Assembly (NCBI GenBank): GCA_038225855.1
Contig: JBBRQU010000017.1
Span: 1 to 64,000 of the forward strand
Direction of reading: 5' to 3'
Source of the DNA: CAHJXF01 sp038225855
GTDB taxonomy: Bacteria > Pseudomonadota > Gammaproteobacteria > Burkholderiales > Burkholderiaceae_D
DNA length: 64,000 bases
Shown here: positions 50,366 through 59,339 of the stretch, piece after piece
Numbering within the stretch: position 1 is the stretch's first letter
Layout: each line of letters opens with the position of its first letter
The notes under the pieces: generated by a model
The model's input: only the letters and a program-made list of their open reading frames with translations
Told to the model about the DNA's origin: nothing
Databases searched by the model: none
Made by a program: the position numbers and the translations under genes

Positions 50366-52900
50366 ATGTCCCGAAATCGCTGGAGACCGACCACACTCTT
50401 GCTGCCTGTGCTCGGTTGCCTGATTCTCGCGAGTTGTTCCAAACCGCCGCAGCCCGGCGAAGTGCTCGACGAGGCAAGGCTTGCCGGCCGCGATGCCGCT
50501 TCGTTCGTGCATGCGTCCGAGGACTACTTCCACGACATGGATGGCGCGGTCGCGCTCACGCCCGAAGAAATCAAGGGCCGCAATATGTGGATCGTCTGGA
50601 GCGGCGGCAACGACCGCTTCTGGAACGGCATGACCGACACCACCTTCGGCGCCTTCGATCTGCTGAAGATCATCAGTGCGCATCCGAAGCTCGGCTATTC
50701 GCGAACCACCCGCTGGGAATACTTCGGCCTGGTCAACGAGCCCTGCTTCGAAAACGCAGCGGGACCCGACAAGAATCGTCGCGGATTGTGGCTCGACGTT
50801 CGCGGCAAGGACTGTGCGGCCGATCCGTTCGAGAACGAAAGCAAGTACCCGGGCGTGAAGATCGGCGCGCGCGGCACGACCTTCGCCGATGGAACGTCGC
50901 AACCGGTGGGTTCGTATTACGGCTATGCCACGGGCATCGTCGGGCTGCGCCTGTTCCCGAATCCCGACTTTGACGAAAAGGCCGAGAAGGCGTGGGACGC
51001 CGAGAAGTATTACAACGACGACACGTACTACAACCGCAAGGATCTGGTGCGTCCGTACCGCGTGGGCATGTCGTGCGGTTTCTGCCACATCGGCCCGAGT
51101 CCGGTGAACCCGCCGGCTGACCCGGCGCATCCGCAATTCGCCAACCTCAGCTCCTCAGTCGGCGCGCAATACATGTGGGTCGACCGGCTCTTCATCTACA
51201 ACTCCAACAAGCCGGAGGGCCGCAGGAATTTCATGTATCAGCTCACGCACACGTACCGGCCGGGCACGATGGACACGTCGCTGGTCTCGAGCGACAGCAT
51301 CAACAACCCGCGAACCATGAATGCGGTCTACGACTTCGGCTCGCGCATGGGCGTGGCCCACCGGCTGTGGCACGAAAAACTCGCGGGCGGCGAACTCGAC
51401 AACAAGCAGTTCAATGACTACTTCCCCAGTGGTCCGTTGAACGACTTCTATTCCAAACAGGATGCGATGGTTCGCACGCCGCATGTGCTGAAGGACGGCG
51501 CGGACTCGGTGGGACTCCTCGGCGCGCTCAATCGCGTTCACCTCAACATCGGGGTGTTCAGCGAGGAGTGGCTGCTGCATTTCAATCCGGTCGTCGGCGG
51601 CAAGAACATCACGCCGATCCGAATCGCAAGCGCGCAGAAGAACTCGTCGTACTGGCAGGCCACCGAAGCGGGAACGCCGAACACGGCGCTGTTCTTTCTC
51701 AAGGCCGCGCAACCCGATCGCCTGAAGGACGCACCCGGTGGCGATCAATTCCTCAACGCCGACGCAGCGACGCTGGCTCACGGCAAGGACGTGTTCGCGG
51801 TGACGTGCGCGCGCTGCCATTCGAGCAAGGGCATCCCGCCACCGGCGAATCTCGATCTCGATCCGCAGAAGTGCGCCGGCGCGGGCTACCTCGATTGCTT
51901 CAAGCGCTACTGGACCTGGACGCAGACCGACGACTACAAAGCGCAGATGCGCAAGGTGGTTCAGGCGCCCGACTTCCTGCAGGGCAATTACCTGTCGAGC
52001 GAGGCGCGCATTCCGGTGACGCTGCTGCGAACCAACGTGTGCAGCCCGCTCGCGACCAATGCGCTGGCCGGCAACATCTGGGACAACTTCTCGTCGCAGT
52101 CATACAAGCAGTTGCCTTCGGTCGGCACAGTCACGTTGAGCGACCCCTTCACCGGCGATCCGATGCCCTACGCAATGCCGGCGGGAGGACGCGGCTACAC
52201 GCGAGTTCCGTCGTTGATCAGCATCTGGTCGACGGCGCCGTTCCTGCTCAACAACACAGTCGGGCCGGCGAAATTCGAGTCGGACCCTTCGGTAGCCGGC
52301 CGCATGAAGGTGTTCGATATTTCGATAGAGCAGATGCTCTGGCCGCACAAGCGCCAGCACGATGCGATCCTGGGCGACAAGGTACCCGGCATGATCGATC
52401 GCACCACCGAGCGCAGCGTCGTGACGATTCCCATCGGCTTCGTCCCCGATTCGCTGCGGGCGCCGCAGAGCTGGGTGCATCGCTGGTTCCCGTGGTTGAG
52501 CAACGCGGGCGGCGATGTCGTGCTCGGGCCGATCCCGCAGGACGTGCCTGTTGGCCTGTTGTCCAACATCATGCTGCGTGCCGAGAGCGACGACCCGGCG
52601 GTCAAGCTAGCCCACGCGCGCGACCTCGCCGATTTGCTGATCAAGCTCAAGTTCGACTTCATCACGACGCCGGGCGATGCGAACGATCAGGAGATACGCG
52701 AGCGCTTTGCAAACCTGACGCCGCGGATGATGAGCCTGAGCAAGTGCAAGGACTTCGTCGTCAATCGCGGTCACTATTTCGGCACTGCGGATTTCAACAA
52801 GCAAGACAGTTTGAGCGCCGACGAAAAGGCCTTCGGGCAGGAGCCCGAGTTGAGCGACGAAGACAAGCGCGCGCTGATTGCTTTCCTGAAGACCTTCTGA
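50366..52900 (+). CDS. Di-haem c-type cytochrome lipoprotein (large, RoxA/cytochrome c peroxidase-like)
   Basis: An 844-residue exported lipoprotein: signal with lipobox LILASC near residue 22, then a large periplasmic part. Two haem c motifs are present, CGFCH at 237-241 and CARCH at 481-485. PFLLNNTVGP and SLISIWSTAPFLLNN resemble the 'hydrophobic channel' part of the di-haem peroxidase/rubber oxygenase superfamily. The C-terminal half (from residue 600) ends with EDKRALIAFLKTF, a common end of such cytochromes. GAGGAG precedes the ATG. It starts a run of six same-strand genes. The reaction is unknown; oxidation of a lipid or polymer is a guess from the neighbours. Confidence 0.85.
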   Translation: MSRNRWRPTTLLLPVLGCLILASCSKPPQPGEVLDEARLAGRDAASFVHASEDYFHDMDGAVALTPEEIKGRNMWIVWSGGNDRFWNGMTDTTFGAFDLLKIISAHPKLGYSRTTRWEYFGLVNEPCFENAAGPDKNRRGLWLDVRGKDCAADPFENESKYPGVKIGARGTTFADGTSQPVGSYYGYATGIVGLRLFPNPDFDEKAEKAWDAEKYYNDDTYYNRKDLVRPYRVGMSCGFCHIGPSPVNPPADPAHPQFANLSSSVGAQYMWVDRLFIYNSNKPEGRRNFMYQLTHTYRPGTMDTSLVSSDSINNPRTMNAVYDFGSRMGVAHRLWHEKLAGGELDNKQFNDYFPSGPLNDFYSKQDAMVRTPHVLKDGADSVGLLGALNRVHLNIGVFSEEWLLHFNPVVGGKNITPIRIASAQKNSSYWQATEAGTPNTALFFLKAAQPDRLKDAPGGDQFLNADAATLAHGKDVFAVTCARCHSSKGIPPPANLDLDPQKCAGAGYLDCFKRYWTWTQTDDYKAQMRKVVQAPDFLQGNYLSSEARIPVTLLRTNVCSPLATNALAGNIWDNFSSQSYKQLPSVGTVTLSDPFTGDPMPYAMPAGGRGYTRVPSLISIWSTAPFLLNNTVGPAKFESDPSVAGRMKVFDISIEQMLWPHKRQHDAILGDKVPGMIDRTTERSVVTIPIGFVPDSLRAPQSWVHRWFPWLSNAGGDVVLGPIPQDVPVGLLSNIMLRAESDDPAVKLAHARDLADLLIKLKFDFITTPGDANDQEIRERFANLTPRMMSLSKCKDFVVNRGHYFGTADFNKQDSLSADEKAFGQEPELSDEDKRALIAFLKTF

Positions 52901-52919
52901 CAGCGGCACGATCGCTCAC

Positions 52920-54776
52920 ATGGCGGGCGCCGAGGAACTCGAATGGGACTACGTGATCGTCGGCTCAGGAGCGGGAGGCGGGACGCTGGCGGCGCGGCTG
53001 GTGGAGGCCGGCATGCGGGTCTTCGTGATCGAGGCCGGCGGCGATCCGCTCGCCATGCAGGCGGAGCGCCTTCCTGATGACTACGATGTGCCGGGCTTTC
53101 ATCCCTTCGCCTGTGAGAACGCGGCGATGAGCTGGAACTTTCGTGTGCGGCACTACGCCGACGACGTGCAGCAGGCGCGCGACCCGAAGTGCGACGCGCG
53201 CCAGGGTGTGCTCTATCCGCGCGCCGCGGCGTTGGGCGGTTGCACCGCGCACAACGCGATGATCTTCATGCTGCCGCACAACTCCGACTGGAATCACATC
53301 GCGCGGTTGACCGCAGACCGCTCGTGGCATGCGTCGCGCATGCGCCGCTATGCCAAACGCGTGGAGGCGTGCCGTCACCGGCGTGCGTGGCGTGCGCTCG
53401 CCCGCATCGGCATCGATCCGACGGGACACGGCTGGAACGGCTGGTTGTCCACGGAAAAATCCATGCCGCTCGAAGCGCTGGGCGATGACGAAATGGTTCA
53501 CATGGTGGGCGAGACCGCGCGCACGTTCACGGGCAGCCTGCGCAATCCCTTGTTGAGCGCCTTGCATTGGCTGCGCGGCAAAGGCGACCCGAATGCGCGG
53601 CCGTGGGGACGAGGCAGCTTCACGGGCCTTTGCTACACGCCCTTGTCCACGTCGGCCCACCGGCGCGTCGGCGCGCGTGAGCGATTGACGCAGGCGGCAG
53701 GTCGCCATCCCGATCGTCTGCACATCGAACTCGATGCACTGGCCACGCGCGTGATGTTCGATGCCGATGGCGCGGCATGCGGTGTCGAATACCTGAAGGG
53801 ACAACGCATGTATCGAGCTCATGCGGCGCCCAGCGATGCGACAGGCGAGCACCGCGCAGTGCGCGCTCGACGCGAAGTGATTCTGTGCGGCGGCGCCTTC
53901 AACACGCCCCAGTTGCTGATGCTGTCGGGCATCGGCGCGGCTGACGAACTGCGTGCGCATGGCATCGAGGTCAAGGTCGACCTGCCCGGCGTCGGGCGAA
54001 ATCTGCAAGACCGCTACGAGGTGGCGATCACGCATCGCATGCGTCGTTCCTGGGCCGTGCTCGAGGGCGCGCGCTTCGAGCGCGACGACCCGCTGTGGAA
54101 GAGCTGGAACGGGTCGCGCGCGGGCATGTATGCGTCCAGCGGCGCGGCGATCGCGATGGTTCGTCGATCGGATCCGGCCCTGCCCGAGCCCGACATTTTC
54201 TGCATGGCGTTGCCGTCGCGCTTCGAGGGCTACTCGAGCGGATTCTCGAAGCTGATTCGCGAGAACACCGATTGCCTCACGTGGGCCGTGCTGAAGGCGC
54301 ACACGCGCAATCGTGCGGGCACGATCAAATTGCGCAGCGCCGATCCGCGCGACACGCCGCTCGTCAACTTCCACTATTTCGAAGAGGGCGACGACGCGGC
54401 GGGAAACGATTTGCAAGCGGTCGTGAAAGCGATCGAATTCGTGCGCCGCATGACCGCCCCACTGATCGCCAACGGCATGATCACGGAGGAGCTTGCACCG
54501 GGACCCGATGCGAACACCTCGGAGGCTCTGACCGAATACGTCCGCAACACCGCCTGGGGCCACCATGCCTCGTGCTCGTGTGCGATCGGTCCGGTCGATG
54601 CAGGCGGCGTACTCGACAGTGCATTCAAGGTTCACGGCACGCGCCGCTTGCGCGTGGTCGATGCATCGGTCTTTCCGCGCATCCCCGGTTTCTTCGTCGC
54701 GAGCGCGGTCTACATGATTGCCGAGAAAGCGGCCGATGCGATCCTGCAGGACGCGCGCAGGGGTTCGATGACTTGA
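52920..54776 (+). CDS. GMC-family FAD-dependent oxidoreductase
   Basis: A 618-residue flavoprotein. The FAD motif is YVIVGSGAGGGTLAARLVEA (GxGxxG at 15-20) followed by VFVIEAGG. ALGGCTAHNAMIFMLPH is the second GMC signature; REVILCGGAFNTPQLLMLSG is the third. The active-site His pair is in WGHHASCSCAIG, and DASVFPRIPGFFVASAVYMI is the C-terminal motif. No signal peptide is seen. GMC enzymes oxidise alcohols or sterols. It follows the cytochrome gene by 19 bases, so electrons could pass from it to a haem partner; that is inference. Confidence 0.92.
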   Translation: MAGAEELEWDYVIVGSGAGGGTLAARLVEAGMRVFVIEAGGDPLAMQAERLPDDYDVPGFHPFACENAAMSWNFRVRHYADDVQQARDPKCDARQGVLYPRAAALGGCTAHNAMIFMLPHNSDWNHIARLTADRSWHASRMRRYAKRVEACRHRRAWRALARIGIDPTGHGWNGWLSTEKSMPLEALGDDEMVHMVGETARTFTGSLRNPLLSALHWLRGKGDPNARPWGRGSFTGLCYTPLSTSAHRRVGARERLTQAAGRHPDRLHIELDALATRVMFDADGAACGVEYLKGQRMYRAHAAPSDATGEHRAVRARREVILCGGAFNTPQLLMLSGIGAADELRAHGIEVKVDLPGVGRNLQDRYEVAITHRMRRSWAVLEGARFERDDPLWKSWNGSRAGMYASSGAAIAMVRRSDPALPEPDIFCMALPSRFEGYSSGFSKLIRENTDCLTWAVLKAHTRNRAGTIKLRSADPRDTPLVNFHYFEEGDDAAGNDLQAVVKAIEFVRRMTAPLIANGMITEELAPGPDANTSEALTEYVRNTAWGHHASCSCAIGPVDAGGVLDSAFKVHGTRRLRVVDASVFPRIPGFFVASAVYMIAEKAADAILQDARRGSMT

Positions 54777-54825
54777 TGGATAGCTGATCTGTTCACAAGC
54801 GGGGCACCACTACAAGGAGAGGACG

Positions 54826-55257
54826 ATGGCATACGACGTACCGCAATTGCTGGCCATGTCGCAGACGCAACTCGACGATCTGTTTCGCGCGAGTTCGGCG
54901 GGCGACATTCCCGAGGGCCAGGCCAAAGGCACGGCAATCATCGCGCCGGGAACCAGGTACACCGAGAGCATCGCGGAGATCATCAATCACTTCGGATGGC
55001 AGGGAAAAGTCTTCGACGCCGAGAAAGGCGTGCTGAAGAATCGCATCCTCGCATTCGGTTTCGAGGCGATCGTGGCCAAGGTCTACAAAGGCCCGAGCTG
55101 GCTCGACGACAAGGAATGCATCGTGCTCGATTACTCCGAGACGTCCATGCTGGCGCACTGGATACGCGATGAGATCCGGTTGATCGGCCCGGGGTTCTTT
55201 CTGGGCAAGGTGTACTGGAGCAAGAAGCGTCTGATCGACTTCTGCCTGCAGTTCTGA
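54826..55257 (+). CDS. Conserved small protein between GMC and membrane-protein genes
   Basis: A 143-residue soluble protein beginning MAYDVPQLLAMSQTQLDDLF. Next comes GDIPEGQAKGTAIIAPGTRY, then WLDDKECIVLDYSETSMLAH and FFLGKVYWSKKRLIDFCLQF. The pattern of a short helix then a beta-rich part could be a lipocalin- or START-like fold, but I do not recognise a family. AAGGAGAGG lies before the ATG. Its conservation of position cannot be judged here. Five bases separate it from the next gene, so they are surely co-transcribed. Confidence 0.75.
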   Translation: MAYDVPQLLAMSQTQLDDLFRASSAGDIPEGQAKGTAIIAPGTRYTESIAEIINHFGWQGKVFDAEKGVLKNRILAFGFEAIVAKVYKGPSWLDDKECIVLDYSETSMLAHWIRDEIRLIGPGFFLGKVYWSKKRLIDFCLQF

Positions 55258-55261
55258 TGCC

Positions 55262-56560
55262 GTGACTCCGCAGTCGCAATTCACCGTGGTGGCGTCGCTT
55301 GCGGCCGGCCGCGAAGCCGAGCTGAGGGCGTTCCTGGACACGATGAATTCGGCGCCCGGCATGGCGGACCCGCGTAATGCGGTGCTGCCGTTCGTCGAGT
55401 TCGACGGCTTGCATTTCGCGCGTCTCGCGGTGCTCACCGATGCGACCATGGGCGACCTCGAAACCTATGGGCTGCCGCGGCCGGGCGTTCCCACTTACCT
55501 TGCGTTTATGGGCGACTGCGATGGATCGTCGCGCGAGGTTCTGAGCGACCTGGCGCGTCGCGCGGATGCCGGGCTGCGGCGGCTCTTTTCGCATTGCGAA
55601 GGCTTCGACCCCTCGAGCGATCTCTTGACCTGGATGCTGGCGCACGATCGCCCGGTGGCCGCGAACTATGTGAACTGGGTCGGGCACACGGTGCGGCAAG
55701 CGAAGGAAGAACGCGCGTTGACGCGTGCGCTGAGGGGGAAGGTCTCGCGCGAACCTCTCGCCGCAAACATCAGCGCTTCGCAACGAAGAAACGCGCTGAT
55801 TGCGTTTGTCGAAGAGGAGAAGCGTACGGGCAGATTGAGCTTGACGCCGCCGGCGCCCACGCCGTCGGGATGGCGACTCGCGAACATCGCCCATGCGATC
55901 CTCGTGCCGCTGCTCGGACTGATCGCGTTGCCGTTCGTGCTCGTGTTGCTGCCTCTCCTGATCGTCATGCTGCGCACGCGCGAGACGCGCGACCCCGAGG
56001 TCTGTCCGCGTCCGAAAGCCGAAGCGATGCGAGCGATGCAGCGACTCGAAGACCATGACGTGACCAACCAGTTCACCGCGCTCGGCCCGCTCAAGCCCGG
56101 ACTGTTTCGCCGTTGGCTCCTGAGCGTCTTGTTGTTCCTGCTGGACTATGCCTGCCGGCACATCGTCACGCACGGCCATCTGGGGCGCGTGCAAACGATC
56201 CACTTCGCGCGCTGGGTCTTTCTGGACGGCAAGGCGCGCGTTCTGTTCGCGAGCAACTACGACGGCGGTCACGAAGCCTACATGGACGACTTCATCAACA
56301 AGGTCGGATGGGGCCTGAACCTGTTGTTCAGCAATGGCTTCGGCTGGCCGCGCACCGACTGGCTGGTGCTGGGCGGCGCGCGCCGCGAGCTCTCCTTCAA
56401 GCACTATCAGCGCGGCCACCAGTTGCCCAGCCAAGTCTGGTACAACGCGCACCCCGGCCTCACGGTCGCCGATCTCAAGCGCAACCTGCGCATACGCGAA
56501 GGGCTCGAGCGCGCGGAGATGAGCGATGCCGAAGCGCTCGCGTGGCTGAGGCTGTTATGA
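55262..56560 (+). CDS. Membrane-anchored protein of the peroxidase cluster
   Basis: A 432-residue product from a GTG start (VTPQSQFTVVASLAAGREAE). The N-terminal 190 residues look like a ferredoxin-like repeat region (FTVVASLAAG..., LHFARLAVLTD). A strong transmembrane segment lies at about 212-236 (LLGLIALPFVLVLLPLLIVM) and a second near 275-292. The C-terminal part repeats the pattern (VQTIHFARWVFLDGKARVLF, ASNYDGGHEAYMDDFI), which recalls DyP-type ferredoxin-like modules without the haem His. It ends with ATGA overlap with the DyP gene. No family name is assigned. Confidence 0.75.
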   Translation: MTPQSQFTVVASLAAGREAELRAFLDTMNSAPGMADPRNAVLPFVEFDGLHFARLAVLTDATMGDLETYGLPRPGVPTYLAFMGDCDGSSREVLSDLARRADAGLRRLFSHCEGFDPSSDLLTWMLAHDRPVAANYVNWVGHTVRQAKEERALTRALRGKVSREPLAANISASQRRNALIAFVEEEKRTGRLSLTPPAPTPSGWRLANIAHAILVPLLGLIALPFVLVLLPLLIVMLRTRETRDPEVCPRPKAEAMRAMQRLEDHDVTNQFTALGPLKPGLFRRWLLSVLLFLLDYACRHIVTHGHLGRVQTIHFARWVFLDGKARVLFASNYDGGHEAYMDDFINKVGWGLNLLFSNGFGWPRTDWLVLGGARRELSFKHYQRGHQLPSQVWYNAHPGLTVADLKRNLRIREGLERAEMSDAEALAWLRLL

Positions 56561-58092
56561 CTTTGCAGCAAGCTCGCCAGGTCGCAGCGTCGATCGAACT
56601 CGACGACGTGCAGGGGCTGGTGCGCTTCGGCTACAAGCACCAGACGCAGGCCTCGTTTCTGTTGATGCGCGTCAAGGATCACGATGCAGCGCGCATGTGG
56701 CTGGCCGCGGCGCCGGTGACGAGCGCGGTGGCGATCGATCCACCGCCCGATACCGCGCTGCAGATCGCGTTCAGCGTGAGCGGGTTGCGCGCGCTGGGCA
56801 TCGCCGCCGACATCGTCGACGGCTTCTCGCCGGAGTTCATCGCCGGCATGAACAGCGATGCAAGCCGCGCGCGCAGGCTGGGCGACGTCGGAGCCAACGA
56901 TTCGCGACGATGGCACTGGGGCGCGGCCGATGATGTGCCGCATGTGCTCCTGATGCTCTATGCGGCGCCTGGCCGTCTCGAAGACTGGCAACAATCGATC
57001 GAGGCGCAGTGCGATGCGGGCTTCGAACGAATCGCCTGCCTCACGACATCCGACATGGATGGCGTCGAGCCCTTCGGCTTCGTCGACGGCATTTCGCAAC
57101 CGCAGCTCGACTGGCAACGGCATCGAGCGGTGCGCGACCAGGACCAGCTCGCCTATACCAACGTCTCGTGTCTCGGCGAGTTTCTGCTCGGCTATCCCAA
57201 CGAGTACGGGCTCTACACCGAGCGGCCGCTGCTCGATCCGGGGCGCGATGGGTCAGCGATGCTCCCGCGCGCCGAAGATGCGCCCGAGAAGGCGGACCTC
57301 GGCCGCAATGGCAGTTACCTCGTCATGCGCCAGTTGCGGCAGGACGTCGCGGGCTTCTGGCAATTTCTCGATGGGCAGGCGAAGGGCGACGCCGCGTTGC
57401 GCAAACGGCTCGCCGAAGCGATGGTCGGCAGGACGCTGCGCGGTGAACCCCTCGTCGGTCATCTGCACGAAGCGATCGCCGGAGCAAAGACTGCATCGCC
57501 GCAGCCCGACCTGAATGCATTCACCTTTCTCTCGGACCCCCAGGGCGTTCGCTGCCCGCTCGGCGCCCATGTGCGGCGGACCAACCCACGCAACGCCGAC
57601 CTTCCGCCGGGCGTGACCGGGATCATCTCGCGCCTCGTCCGCATGCTCGGCTTCGATGCCGAGGCGCTCGATCGGGACCGAGTCGCCTCGACGCGCTTTC
57701 ATCGTCTGTTGCGGCGAGGCCGCGAGTACGGCGTAGAAGTGAGCCTGCCGCAAGCGTTGGCCGGAGCACCCATCGATGCGGAGTCGGGACTGCACTTCAT
57801 CTGCCTGTGCGCGAACATCTCGCGTCAGTTCGAGTTCGTGCAAGGCGCCTGGGTCGCGGGTACGCGATTCGACGGCTTGAGCGATGAGAGCGATCCGCTG
57901 CTCGGACATCGACTGCCGGGACCGGACGGCACGCGCAGCGATGGCTTCTCGATACCGCAGGCCGACGGACCGGCCAGGCGAATCGACGGCCTTCCGCAGT
58001 TCGTCACCACGTTGGGCGGGGCCTACTTCTTTCTGCCCGGCATTCGCGCCTTGCGTTATCTGGCCACTATGCGTTCTGAGGGATTGCCATGA
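56557..58092 (+). CDS. DyP-type haem peroxidase
   Basis: A 511-residue dye-decolorizing peroxidase. The GxxDG motif is PFGFVDGISQP (174-178), with catalytic D177; the haem-ligating His is H338 in CPLGAHVRRTNPRN. The C-terminal part QFVTTLGGAYFFLPGIRALR is typical. No Tat signal is seen, so it acts in the cytoplasm or is attached via its neighbours. The start overlaps the stop of the upstream gene (ATGA), and its own stop overlaps the next start, marking tight coupling. Confidence 0.92.
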   Translation: MTLQQARQVAASIELDDVQGLVRFGYKHQTQASFLLMRVKDHDAARMWLAAAPVTSAVAIDPPPDTALQIAFSVSGLRALGIAADIVDGFSPEFIAGMNSDASRARRLGDVGANDSRRWHWGAADDVPHVLLMLYAAPGRLEDWQQSIEAQCDAGFERIACLTTSDMDGVEPFGFVDGISQPQLDWQRHRAVRDQDQLAYTNVSCLGEFLLGYPNEYGLYTERPLLDPGRDGSAMLPRAEDAPEKADLGRNGSYLVMRQLRQDVAGFWQFLDGQAKGDAALRKRLAEAMVGRTLRGEPLVGHLHEAIAGAKTASPQPDLNAFTFLSDPQGVRCPLGAHVRRTNPRNADLPPGVTGIISRLVRMLGFDAEALDRDRVASTRFHRLLRRGREYGVEVSLPQALAGAPIDAESGLHFICLCANISRQFEFVQGAWVAGTRFDGLSDESDPLLGHRLPGPDGTRSDGFSIPQADGPARRIDGLPQFVTTLGGAYFFLPGIRALRYLATMRSEGLP

Positions 58093-59315
58093 ACTCGAAT
58101 ACCAGTCGCCCCGTCCCGCCCGCGAATACCGGCTCGGCATTGTTGAACTGGTTGAGCGATACCTCGATGGCGCTGATTCATCTCGAGCGCCGTATCGATC
58201 CCTTCGTGCGCCCGGCCTTCGACGCCGTGTTGCGCGACCCCATTGCGCGGGTGACCACGGCGTTGATCAATGCTCAGCGTCCCAACGAAGGCTTGAAGAT
58301 CGCCGAAGAAAAACTGCTTCCCGACGAAGAGGCGTTCGTCGATTCGATCATCACGAGCTTCACCGCACAGATGCGTGGGCTGTGGAAGCCCGGCGGCTTC
58401 GAGCGCGGCGGCAACACCAAGACGCACGGCATCGTGCGCGCCGAGTTCATCGTTCACGAGGGTCTGCCGGCTGAGTTTCGGCATGGCATCTACGCAGAGC
58501 CGCGCACTTACCGCGCGTGGGTTCGCTTTTCCGGGCCCGGCCCCTACGTCACGCCGGACATCGACGACGTAGGCTTCATGAGCATCAGCATCAAGCTGAT
58601 GGGCGTGCCCGGGCCGAAGCTGTTCGACGAAGAACAATTCACGCAGGACATGTTCGGCGTGTCGCCGCCGACTTTCGTCACGCCCGATGTCAAGGCGAAT
58701 GCGCAGTTGCAAGTCGAGAGCCTGAAGAACGCACAGATCTTCTACTTCATCAACCGCCATCGACCGCACCTGCTCGACATGATCATGCAGGGGCTGTGGA
58801 TCAAGACGCAAAGCAGCCCGTTCGAAGCGCCCTATTTCAGTTGCGTTCCCTATCTGCTCGGAGAAGGCCGGGCGATGCAGTATTCCGTGTGGCCGAAGAC
58901 CAACAAGCGCACGCCGATTCCGCGGCTACCCTTTCGCCCGCCCGACGACTATCTGCGCGACGCGATGGTCGCCGCGCTGGACGCGGGCGACGTCGAGCTC
59001 GACGTTCGCCTTCAACTTCAAACCGACCCGCATCTGATGCCGATCGAGAACGCCGGCGTGCTCTGGCCCGAGAAGCTTTCGCCGCGCGTGTCGGCCGCGA
59101 CGCTGCGCATTCCGCAGCAGAAGTTCAACTCGCCCGCGCAAATGGAGTTTGCCAAGCGCCTCTCGTACAACCCGTGGCACTGCATTGCCGAGCATCAGCC
59201 GCTGGGCAATCAGAGTCGCGCGCGGCGGCGCATGTACTTCGAGTTGTCGAAGCTGCGGCACGAGATGAATGCGGTGCCTCACTACGAGCCGAATGGCGAC
59301 GAGACGTTTGAGTAG
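58089..59315 (+). CDS. Catalase-like haem protein (y4iL-type)
   Basis: A 408-residue divergent member of the catalase family. It has the distal region KTHGIVRAEFIVHEGLPAEF, AWVRFSGPGPYVTPDIDDVG and SISIKLMGVPG. The C-terminal stretch SYNPWHCIAEHQPLGNQSRA, then RRRMYFELSKLR, is typical of the catalase-like group that includes y4iL and relates to allene oxide synthase-type proteins. The classical catalase proximal Tyr motif (RLFSY) is not seen. Such proteins may use organic hydroperoxides rather than H2O2. It is the last gene of the cluster, overlapping the DyP gene by 4 bases. Confidence 0.85.
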   Translation: MNSNTSRPVPPANTGSALLNWLSDTSMALIHLERRIDPFVRPAFDAVLRDPIARVTTALINAQRPNEGLKIAEEKLLPDEEAFVDSIITSFTAQMRGLWKPGGFERGGNTKTHGIVRAEFIVHEGLPAEFRHGIYAEPRTYRAWVRFSGPGPYVTPDIDDVGFMSISIKLMGVPGPKLFDEEQFTQDMFGVSPPTFVTPDVKANAQLQVESLKNAQIFYFINRHRPHLLDMIMQGLWIKTQSSPFEAPYFSCVPYLLGEGRAMQYSVWPKTNKRTPIPRLPFRPPDDYLRDAMVAALDAGDVELDVRLQLQTDPHLMPIENAGVLWPEKLSPRVSAATLRIPQQKFNSPAQMEFAKRLSYNPWHCIAEHQPLGNQSRARRRMYFELSKLRHEMNAVPHYEPNGDETFE

Positions 59316-59339
59316 GCCGCTCCCGACCGGGATGGGACG

